64,000 bases of DNA from Strigamia acuminata (taxonomy: Eukaryota; Arthropoda; Chilopoda; Geophilomorpha; Linotaeniidae): assembly GCA_949358305.1 (NCBI GenBank), contig OX442314.1, positions 34,717,608 to 34,781,607 of the forward strand, read 5' to 3'. Positions 55,241 to 63,670 of the stretch are shown here, piece after piece (within the stretch, counting starts at the first letter, position 1; the number at the start of each line of letters is the position of its first letter). The notes under the pieces are model-generated. The model was not told where the DNA came from. It made no database searches and worked only from the letters and a program-made list of their open reading frames with translations. A program made the translations under genes and the position numbers.

Positions 55241-55930
55241 TTTAATATTGTGTGACATCTCCTTTAGCACTAATCACTGCCTGAATACAGTACGATCTGG
55301 CATGGTTTCTATAAGTTCTTGACAATATGCAGGAGGATACTTCCAGATCTTCCAGGTCTCAGAAATCTCGGTTTTTTCAGTGTCAGGATCTCAATCTCGG
55401 CAAAGAACGTAAAGACAGAATAAAAGTTGTTGTTATTTAACATTCAACTCTTGCCTCGTTTTTTGTTTCAGTCTCGTAAGAGATCTCGTCTCGGGATGAT
55501 CTCGTCTCGGAAAACCGAGACTTAAAAACGGCCGAGCTGCTGGAAGTATAATGCAGGAGTGATCGAGTCCCACACTTGTAAATTCTTCGTAAACCATCTT
55601 TGGTACAAAGTCACCGTTTTCTCAATTTCCACTTCCTTAAACCGCAGATATTTTCTATGGAATTTAAGTCCGGACTGCTCGATGGGCAGAGAAAGATTTC
55701 TATGTTATTATCCTGCAGCCATTTCTTTGTGGTCTTTGAATAGAAACTTGCTCCGTCCTGTTGAAAAATAACTTTTTGTTTTCTATGCAATTTTGAAATT
55801 GTTGATAGAAGTTGCACTCATAAGATGTCCTGGTATTTATCTGCATTCACTGTACTCACTACATGAATTCAAGGTTGCCAACTCTGTTACAGCTAACACA
55901 CCCCCACACAATCAAACTTAGGGAAAACTT
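55240..55930 (-). pseudogene. Tc1/mariner-like transposase remnant
   Basis: C-terminal part of a Tc1 transposase in several frames: WGCVS-type start, IFQQDGASFYSK (second catalytic Asp), SSSPDLNSIENICG (third acidic residue), and, after an insert of about 180 bp, YPPAYCQELIETMPDRT. The insert (about 55345-55560) contains GAGACGAGATC-type repeats. Frameshifted and truncated, inactive. It removed the right part of a family 2 exon. Confidence 0.8.
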
Positions 55931-55949
55931 GCAGTGGGTAAAGGTTGCC

Positions 55950-56026
55950 TGTGGCCCATGAGTGGTCCTGTCCGTTTGCAGTCATCGGCTTGCAGTTCAA
56001 CGTTCGTATAGGCTTGGCTGGATTGT
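55950..56026 (-). pseudogene. Family 2 fragment beside the Tc1 remnant (copy G)
   Basis: TATAG acceptor then QSSQAYTNVELQADDCKRTGP, running into Tc1 sequence. Only the N-terminal motif survives. Confidence 0.5.
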
Positions 56027-56427
56027 CTATAACGGAATTAGTTTGTTAGCTGGTGCTGTTTTAGTGCCACTTGGATAGAATTACGTGTGAATTTATAAAC
56101 AGAATAAAGACTTTTCTCTGAAAAATTGCGTATTTTGTATTGTTAGTATTGATGTGTATTGCTTTAATGCTAGGTTTAAATTTATTGCTTGTAATTGGAT
56201 TTTATTGTTAAATATTTATTTGATTAGTGCTTTGTATCCGTGACCGGAAGTACGTCTGGAATTAGTAACTTTTGATGTGTACCGGTATATCACATGGGTT
56301 TTTACTCCGAAATTTGACTTTTACAAAAATCGCTAAAAAGGTCGAATTCAAAAAGTAAATTTTTGAATTCACAGGTGAACTTTTAGCAACTCTATACTGA
56401 CTTGCTGAAAAGTACGATTTAACACAC

Positions 56428-57000
56428 TGAATTAGCGTTTTTTCACACTGAAATAGTGTTTTTTCACACTGAAATAATGATATTTCACACTGAAATAATG
56501 ATATCTCACACTGAAATAATGATATTTCACACTGAAATAATGATATTTCACACTGAAATAATGATATTTCACACTGAAATAATGATATTTCACACTGAAA
56601 TAATGATATTTCACACTGAAATAATGATATTTCACACTGAAATAATGATATTTCACACTGAAATAATGATATCTCACACTGAAATAATGATATTTCACAC
56701 TGAAATAATGATATTTCACACTGAAATAATGATATTTCACACTGAAATAATGATATTTCACACTGAAATAATGATATCTCACACTGAAATAATGATATCT
56801 CACACTGAAATAATGATATTTCACACTGAAATAATGATATTTCACACTGAAATAATGATATTTCACACTGAATTAATGATATTTCACACTGAAATAATGT
56901 TTTATCACACTGAATTAATGATATTTCACACTGAATTAATGATATTTCACACTGAATTAATGATATTTCACACTGAATTAATGTCATTTCACACGAAAAA
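56428..57000. repeat. 21-bp minisatellite, TGATATTTCACACTGAAATAA type
   Basis: About 26 units, very uniform. All three frames on one strand and more on the other stay open because the unit is 21 bp, giving repetitive frames of up to 241 codons that I do not consider genes. Confidence 0.95.
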
Positions 57001-57082
57001 ATACCAAATCAGACGGAAAAAATGTCATTAAGTGCCATTTTACACAGAAAAAAAATGGCATTTTACACGGAAAAATGAAATT

Positions 57083-57180
57083 TTTGTGTTTTTGACACAA
57101 AAATTAAATTTTTGACACAAAAATTAAATTTTTGACACAAAAATTAAATTTGTAACACACAAATTAAATTTTTGACAAAA
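57083..57180. repeat. 20-bp minisatellite, GACACAAAAATTAAATTTTT type
   Basis: Four to five units just downstream of family 1 copy 6. Confidence 0.85.
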
Positions 57181-57267
57181 TTATCGTAAATTTTAGTTAC
57201 TAATTGTGCTTAATTATCATTTGGATGAATAAACCGTAATAATAAAATAATTTCAAAATAAATTTGT

Positions 57268-57642
57268 TTACAATTTCTTTTTTGTAGTGCACAGACACTG
57301 CAACCCGCCTTCATCCCAATCGGCGATAACATCCTCGCTCTTCTCGTTGTACTGCTCGATGCATTTTCGGCGACAGAAAACGCATTGCATGAATTGCTGC
57401 CGTTCATCCCAGTTGTAGCCGGCCAACTCGCGATTTCTATGAGCGTCGTCTACAAAAATAAATAACAAAATAACAAACGCAAAATATTTATATATTTTAA
57501 ATTTATTACCAATTTCCGATGACGACAATACGGCCGTTTTCAAGACTTGATCGTAAGACGACACGGTCGTGTTCAACTCTTGATCGTAAGAGGACACGGC
57601 AGAAATGAGCAGTAAACAAAACAAAACTGGCGAAGAAAACAT
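57268..57642 (-). CDS. Family 1 secreted Cys-rich peptide, copy 6
   Basis: Exon 1 57510-57642 (133 nt), intron 57450-57509 of 60 nt, exon 2 57268-57449 (182 nt). Predicted 104 aa. Exon 1 is 33 nt longer than usual because SSYDQ.L.T.V is tandemly duplicated in frame right after the signal peptide. The Cys at the end of the signal peptide is Ser here, so it is probably not part of the mature disulphide core. Core CVFCRRKCIEQYNEKS...CLC, end TTKKKL. CACGTG box at 57707-57712. Confidence 0.72.
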   Translation of the reverse strand: MFSSPVLFCLLLISAVSSYDQELNTTVSSYDQVLKTAVLSSSEIGNKFKIYKYFAFVILLFIFVDDAHRNRELAGYNWDERQQFMQCVFCRRKCIEQYNEKSEDVIADWDEGGLQCLCTTKKKL

Positions 57643-57939
57643 GATGTTTTCTCGAAAAATTCGCCTGTAAAAATGTCGCATATAGAATAGAAATCGCACG
57701 TGATGAAAACAATGGAGAAAGATTTATGAAAATAAACAAAAAGACTGGATTTTTTGTGTGTAATAATGTTGAACTATTTTTTCTCATTTTTAATATTCCT
57801 TCCTTAATTTCTGCACTGAAAAGTGCTACATTCCAGTAGTTCGTGGATTTTTAAGCTAGAATATTGCCATTTAGGCTGGAAAATTTCTATTTTAAGCAAG
57901 AAAATTGCCACTTTGTGTTAGTAAAGCGCCATTTCCACT

Positions 57940-58160
57940 TATTAAGGTACCATTTCAAATTATAAAAGTGTCATTTCAAGTTATAAAAGTGTCATTTCAA
58001 GTTATAAAAGTGCCATTTCATATTATAAAAGTGTCATTTCAAGTTAGAACGTGCCATTTCAAGATGGAAATGTGCCATTTCAAGATGGAAATGTGCCATT
58101 TCAAGATGGAAATGTGCCATTTCAAGATGGAAGTGTGCCATTTCAAGTTGGAAATGTGCC
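57940..58160. repeat. 21-bp minisatellite, GTGCCATTTCAAGATGGAAAT type
   Basis: About ten units in two subtypes (GTTATAAAA, then GATGGAAAT). The GATGGAAAT part is read in frame by the family 2 gene at 58034-58343. Confidence 0.9.
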
Positions 58161-58343
58161 ATGACGTGGACATACAGTACGAGGGTTAGGAAGAAAAGCG
58201 GGATAAATTTGCAGGCAAATGCGATGATAATTCCATCAGCGCTGACTACGACGGACAAATCTTGATTTTGGAACCCACGAGCTGGTTGCAATTTGCAGTA
58301 ACCAAATTGCCTTTCATTCGTCATATAAGTTTGGCCGGATTGC
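58034..58343 (-). CDS. Family 2 membrane peptide with minisatellite-coded tail (copy H)
   Basis: Main exon from CATTGCAG acceptor (58344-58351) to the stop at 58034: one base plus 102 codons. The TNERQFGYCK motif is shared with copy K. A SADGIIIAFACKF hydrophobic stretch and a second span IPLFFLTLVLYVHV follow. The expected basic tail is replaced by five copies of MAHFHLE encoded by the adjoining 21-bp repeat. The predicted upstream donor GTATAAGT is plausible, but no ATG-bearing first exon is visible. Confidence 0.45.
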
Positions 58344-58617
58344 CTGCAATGGGATTCGTTTGTTAGCGAGTACTGTTTTATTGTCACTTATACAGAATCG
58401 CACCTGATTTTATGTATACTTATCGACTAATCATTAATGAAGATAAATAAAGATAAAGAAGATGAAGATGAAGATGAAGAAATGTAGAAAAACTATTCAC
58501 TGGTGGAAATCTTTTAAATCAAAAATACGTTTTGTACCTCAAAGTAAATTTTTGCATTCACAAATGAAGATTGAGCAACTGAAAATTGACGTGCTGAAAA
58601 GTATCATTTAGCACTAA

Positions 58618-59025
58618 GCTAGTGTCTTTTCACACTCAATTAGTGTCTTTTCACACTCAATTAGTGTCTTTTTACACAGAATTGGTGTCATTTCACACGA
58701 AAAAATACCAATTCAGACGGATAAAGTGCCATATTAAACTTAAAAAAAATACCATTTTACGCTGAAAAATTGCTAAATTTGCAGGAAATTGCCACTAAAA
58801 AAAGCCACTTAACGTTAATCATTATAATTTTACACTAATTGTGTGCCATTTTACACAAATAGAGTGCCATTTCAATTCAGAAAAGTGCCGTTTTATGCTA
58901 GAAAAGTGCAGTTTTAGGATAAAAAAGTGCCGTTTTATGATAGAAAAGTGCCGTTTTATGTTAGGAAAATGCCATTTTATGCTAGAAAAGTGTCATTATG
59001 TTACAAAAAGTGCCATTTTTAAATA
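58618..59025. repeat. Mixed short minisatellites
   Basis: TTAGTGTCTTTTCACACTCAA units near 58620-58690 and GTGCCGTTTTATGATAGAAAA units near 58840-59010, with degenerate sequence between them. Confidence 0.7.
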
Positions 59026-59409
59026 ACAACTGGAATTTTAAACTTACCATACGTGTATACAGTACTTACTATACAGTAAGTACTGCATTAAATTCGCAAT
59101 GCTAAAAAGTACATTTCCACTGTTCAAAAATGTCTTGGCGGAATGGAAAATACATTTACAAAGCACAAAAGTGCACTCCTTCACAATCACAATAGAAATA
59201 GTGGAAAAGAAATGAAACCAACAATAAATCTTTGTGCATATAACATATTTTCATGTAGGAGAAACAATACAATTGTTTGTACTACCCGGTATTTACATTT
59301 TCTTCTTACATGAGAAATTTTGACATTTTAAACGAAAATAAATGAAACTCATTTTGGTTGTGTTTCGTCCTTTTTGTTTGCCATTTTAATATCGCTTGTC
59401 CTTCGCAAA

Positions 59410-59566
59410 CTATTTAAAGATCCATTTGACCACGGGGTGGCGTCCGAAGCGTGGAAAGCGCCGACGGATGTAACAAAAGATTTTAATATCCACTAGCAAT
59501 TCCAGAAAATCGCCAATCAATTCAAACAGGAAGAATCTTCTGCTCGTTTCTGCTTGGCTGGATTGC
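59410..59566 (-). CDS. Family 2 basic membrane peptide, short form (copy I)
   Basis: Main exon from TTGTAG acceptor (59567-59572) to TAG at 59410-59412: one base plus 51 codons. SQAETSRRFFLFE, hydrophobic LIGDFLELLVDIKIF, then RRRFPRFGRHPVVKWIFK. The closest relatives are copies A and C, with the same internal shortening. Substitutions among the three are mostly conservative (Arg/Lys, Leu/Ile/Val), and the tail is nearly invariant, which suggests selection on the protein. First exon not identified. Confidence 0.6.
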
Positions 59567-59788
59567 CTACAACGGAATTTGTTTGTTAGCTAGTGCTGTT
59601 TTAGTGCCACTTAGTTAGAATTACGTGTGAATTTATAAACAGAATAAAGAATATTCTGTGAAAAATTGCGTATTTTGTATTGCTTGTATTGATGGTGAAT
59701 CGCTTTATTGTTTATTTATTTATTTATTTATTTATTTATTGTTAAGTTTTATTTTATTTTATTTTATTTTCTTTGGTTTTTTATCTAA

Positions 59789-60134
59789 ATCCCAGATTTC
59801 GGCACCATATGTTGTGGATGCAACTCTCAATTTTGCCTTTGGAAATAGTTAAAGTGACTTTGGATAATCGATGGTACAGGATTTAAATTGATTGAAACAG
59901 AAGTTGAAGAGAAGCGCACACACACGTTGGTACACATGAGAACAGTGAATATTTTATTTAAACAGGATATGTAAATACACTTGCCCCACCTAGATTTAAC
60001 AACAGACTCATCCCCTTTATATACTGGGTCATCTAAGTGAAGTGACCCTTGACTATCATGCCCTTGACGACCAAACATGGCGTCGCTTCCAATTCCCTCT
60101 TTCCACTAGTCTTTCTTAAACGTCAGTTTCAACA
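59789..60134 (-). mobile_element. LTR and primer site of a truncated retrotransposon
   Basis: On the minus strand an LTR of 325 bp (60134 down to 59810) runs from TGTTGAAACTG to CCACAACA, with TATATAAAGG and AATAAAATATTC signals. It is followed after two bases by TGGTGCCGAAATCTGGGAT (59807-59789), complementary to a tRNA-Phe-like 3' end. Only about 20-30 bases of interior remain before a TTTA microsatellite. The primer choice matches the BEL element, so a second BEL/Pao lineage is likely. Confidence 0.7.
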
Positions 60135-60249
60135 GAGAAACAATGCAGTGTTTGAAATTTTTACATTTTCTCACGGTAAATAAGCTTAGCTAAGCCTACG
60201 GTGTTGTGGGGATCGAAAGAGAACACGGAATTCCAAAACGTTTTGCCAT

Positions 60250-60455
60250 TGACACGAAAATCAAATTTTTGAGAAGAAAATCAAATATTTGACACAAAAT
60301 CAAATATTTGACACAAAATCAAATTTTTGAATCAAAATTTAAATTTTTGAATCAAATTAAAATTTTGAATCAAAATTTAAATTTTTGACTCGAAAATCAA
60401 ATTTTTGAATCAAAATTTAAATTTTTGACTCGAAAATCAAATTTTTGACACAAAA
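60250..60455. repeat. 20-21 bp minisatellite, GACACAAAATCAAATATTTG type
   Basis: About nine units with two subtypes (ACACAAAATC and GAATCAAAATT), downstream of family 1 copy 7. Confidence 0.85.
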
Positions 60456-60568
60456 ATCGTAAATTTTAGTTACAAAAATAAAGATTTTGTGTCTAATTGT
60501 CTAATTGTGCTTAATTAGCATTTGGATTAATAATCCGTAATAATAAAATACTTTAAAAATAAATTTGT

Positions 60569-60910
60569 TTACAATTTCTGTTTCTTTCTGCACACACACT
60601 GCGAACTGCTTTCATCCCAATGGGCGAAAACTTCCTCGTTGGTCCCATTGTACCGCTCGATGCATTGCCGCCGACAGAGAAAGCATTGCATGAATTGCTG
60701 CCGTTCATCCCAGACGTGGCCGGCCAACTCGCGAGTTCTGTTAGCGCCGTCTGCAAAAATAAATAACAAAATAACAAAAGCAAAACATTTTTATCTTTTA
60801 AATTTATTACCAATTTCCGATGACGACAATACGACCGTTTTTAAGTCTTGATCGTGACAGGACACGGCAGAAACGAGCAGTAAACAAAGCAAGCCCAGCG
60901 AGGAAAACAT
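60569..60910 (-). CDS. Family 1 secreted Cys-rich peptide, copy 7
   Basis: Exon 1 60811-60910 (100 nt, signal peptide MFSSLGLLCLLLVSAVSC), intron 60751-60810 of 60 nt with a GCAG acceptor where the others have GTAG, exon 2 60569-60750 (182 nt). Predicted 93 aa. Core CFLCRRQCIERYNGTNEEVF...CVC; the end RKKQKL is more basic than in other copies. CACGTG box at 60965-60970. Confidence 0.72.
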
Positions 60911-61109
60911 GATGTTTTCTCGGAAAATTCGCCTGCGAATATGTCGCGTATAGAATAGAAATCGCACGTGATGACAACAATGGAGAAGATAAATGAAAAT
61001 AAACAATAAAACTGTATATTTTGTGTGTAATAATGTTGCACTATTTTTCTCATGTTTAATATTTCTTCCTTAAATTCTGCACTGCAAAGTGTTTCATTGC
61101 TGTAACTTA

Positions 61110-61490
61110 GATAGTGCATTCGCAGTTCGATGCGAATGCCAAACCGGAAGATAATTATGTTTTTGGCCGGGTCAATCGTCCAGCAATCGTCTACGGAATG
61201 AACCAAAGGTTTCGCCTAGGCTATTGAACTCACACAGAGTTTTCAAAGCGAATCAGCAGTGGAGTTGTGGCACAAAAGACTAAAACGTAGTCGGCAGCAA
61301 GCATGTCGGCAATTTTAGGATATTACAAGAAGATTGTGCATGTCAGCATTAATGCCCAAGAGTAAAACCTTCTACATACATTTTCCTACACACGGAAAAA
61401 ATGTTTAAGCAACACCCTTTTTACACTTAAGAAAAATTAAAAAAAATAAAAATAAAAATACGGTGTACTTAGTCGACGCCGTTTTGTCGA
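61110..61490. other. Unexplained non-repeat stretch
   Basis: About 380 bp with no counterpart in other modules and no supported ORF. Contains a perfect 9-bp hairpin with 6-nt loop (GCATTCGCA/TGCGAATGC near 61118), the same geometry as the hairpins in gypsy element 1. Confidence 0.4.
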
Positions 61491-61499
61491 CGTCCAGTG

Positions 61500-61690
61500 C
61501 CACTTTTAGTGGTAAAGTGCTATTTCAAGCAATTAAAAGTCATTTCACGCAAGAAAGTTCCATTTTATGCTAGAAAAGTGACATTACAAGCTAGTAAAGT
61601 GCTATTATAAGCAAAAGCTGTGTGATTTTAGTAGGAAAGTGATAATTTATCCTAGAAAATGCATCAAGTGTGTCATTTTTAACTTAAGTG
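61500..61690. repeat. Degenerate 20-21 bp minisatellite
   Basis: Diverged units of the AAGTGCTATTTnnAGCAA form, then noncoding module sequence. Confidence 0.5.
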
Positions 61691-61898
61691 TGTCTTCTTA
61701 CGGTAAAATGTATTTATAAAGTTAAAAAGTGCATTTTCATTTTTGTGCACATAACATATTTTTATGTAGGAGAAAAAATACGATTGCAAGTACTTTTTTA
61801 CATTTTTTTCTAACGTGATGGGAATTGTGAACATTTTTAACGAAAATAAACGTGACAAAATTTTCGGTTTCGTTTTGTCCTTTTAGTTTGCCGTTTTA

Positions 61899-62199
61899 CT
61901 ATCGCTTGTCTTTCGCAAACCATTTTCTGAACCAGTTGTCGATGCGGTAGGGTAGGAGAATTCCAATGCGTCGGAGGCGTCGACAGATGAATAAATAGAA
62001 TCTAGGTTCCGGTAGTGGCAACGCGTTGACGGCCACCAGTAAGATCAAGAAGTTCCAGGAGATCCTGCCGCGAAATAAAAAGTAAATTCCATCTTCCCAG
62101 GCCAAGAGTTGTACACGTCGCCGTTGGGCCACGCGTGGTTTTGTCCGTTTGCAGTGATCAGTTTGCAGTACACCGCTCCTATCTTTTCGACCGGATTGC
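61899..62199 (-). CDS. Family 2 basic membrane peptide, long form (copy J)
   Basis: Main exon from TTATAG acceptor (62200-62205) to stop at 61899: one base plus 99 codons. The N-terminal RSGVLQTDHCKRTKP corresponds to SVELQADHCKQ of copy F. It continues RVAQRRRVQLL, a hydrophobic NFLILLVAVNALPL segment, and an expanded basic tail ICRRLRRIGILLPYR...WFRKWFAKDKR. Strongly cationic. Upstream in-frame sequence reaches TAA without ATG, so the first exon is missing from my model. Confidence 0.55.
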
Positions 62200-62529
62200 C
62201 TATAACGGAATTAGTTTGTTAGCGAGTGCTGTTTTAGTGCCCCACTTGGACAGAATTACGGGTGAATTTATACACACTTAAAAACTATTCATTGATGGAA
62301 ATCTTTTAAATCGTAAAGATATTTTGTACCTAAAAGTAATTTTTTGCATTCACAAGTGAAGTTTGAGCAACTGAAATTTGACGTGCTGAAAAGGACTATT
62401 TAGCACTAAGCTAGTGCTTTTTTACACTAAATTTGTGTCTTTATACACAGAATTTGTGACATTTCTGATAATAAAACACCAATTCAGACGGAAAAAGTGC
62501 TCTTGAGTGCCATATTAAACTAAAAAAAA

Positions 62530-63030
62530 ATTCCATTTTACCCTGAAAAAAATGACATTTTACCCTGAAAAAAATGCCATTTTACCCTGAAAAAAATGCC
62601 ATTTTACCCTGAAAAATTGCCTTTTTTTGTAGAAAATAGCTACTGGAATGCCATTTCAGACTAGAAAATTGCCATTTCAATTAGAAAAATGCCATTTCAA
62701 GTTAGAAAAATGCCATTTTAAGTTATAAACGTGTCATTTTATGTTAGAAAAGTGTCATTTCAAGTTAGAAAAGTGCCATTTCAAGTTAGAAAAGTGCCAT
62801 TTACAGTTATAAAAATGCCATTTACAGTTATAAAAGTGTCATTTCATGTTATAAAAGTGCCATTTCAAGTTAGAAAAGTGCCATTTCAAGTTATAAAAAT
62901 GCCATTTCAAGTTATAAAAATGCCATTTCATGTTATAAAAATGCCATTTCATGTTACAAAAAATGCCATTTCAAGTTATAAAAGTGTCATTTCAAGTTAT
63001 AAAAGTGCCATTTTAAGTTAGAAAAATGCT
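62530..63030. repeat. 21-bp minisatellites, GTGCCATTTCAAGTTAGAAAA type
   Basis: Four units of AAATGCCATTTTACCCTGAAA (62530-62620) and about 17 units of GTGCCATTTCAAGTTATAAAA variants (62645-63025). Confidence 0.92.
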
Positions 63031-63296
63031 GTGGATTAAAAAAAAAAACACATTGAAACCACAAAAGTATATTCCTTCACAATAAAAATGACAGAAAAGA
63101 AATAAAACAAACAATAAATCTTTGAGCACGTATATATTTTTTATCTAAGAAACAGTGCAGTGTTTGAAATTCATACATTTTCTCTTTACATGAAAAATTC
63201 AGACTACACAATGTCCAAACGGCACGAATTTTTGTTTTGCTTTGGGTTTTCAAAAATTATTTTTTTGGTGTTTTATTATTGTATCTTCCTCGCAAG

Positions 63297-63670
63297 TCAT
63301 TTCCAGGGCCACGGCGGGAAGCAAGGAAGTATGAAACGTCGGGGACTTCGTTGAATGGCCTTACAAGGGTCACGTCCGTATACGAACAGGACTATGAGCA
63401 ACACCACTAAGACGCATAGGAAGAAAAGCGGGGTGAATCTGAAGGTAAATGCGAGGAGAATTCCGTTAGAGCTGATGAAGACGGACATACCGCGAATTTT
63501 GGAACCATGAGTTGTTGGCCATTTACAGTGATCAGGTTGCCTTTCATTCGTCAAATAAATTTTGCCGGATTTTCTGCAATGGATTCGTTTGTTAGCGAGT
63601 GCAGTTTTATTGTCACTTACCGGTATACAGAATTGAGCGTAAATTTATGTATTCTAGGCAGAAGTGCCAT
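63297..63670 (-). CDS. Family 2 membrane peptide with a minisatellite-derived first exon (copy K)
   Basis: The only family 2 copy with a complete gene model. Exon 1 63621-63670 begins with an ATGGCACTT that is the last unit of the neighbouring 21-bp array. It encodes 16 residues (MALLPRIHKFTLNSVY) and ends CG|GTAAGT. The intron 63574-63620 is 47 nt, with GCTAAC near its 3' end and a TTGCAG acceptor. Exon 2 (63297-63573) encodes 91 residues: KSGKIYLTNERQPDHCKWP, a SSNGILLAFTF stretch, the strong span FFLCVLVVLLIVLFVY, then an Arg/Pro/Trp-rich tail. The phase-2 junction matches the one-base lead seen in every other copy. Total 108 aa. Probably a single-pass membrane or secreted basic peptide; role unknown. 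Confidence 0.6.

Noticed and set aside
56262-57031. Repetitive ORFs of 144-241 codons (FQCEISL, YHYFSVK and HTEIMIF types)
   Set aside because: A uniform 21-bp unit without stops keeps several frames open on both strands; no initiation or splice context supports translation.
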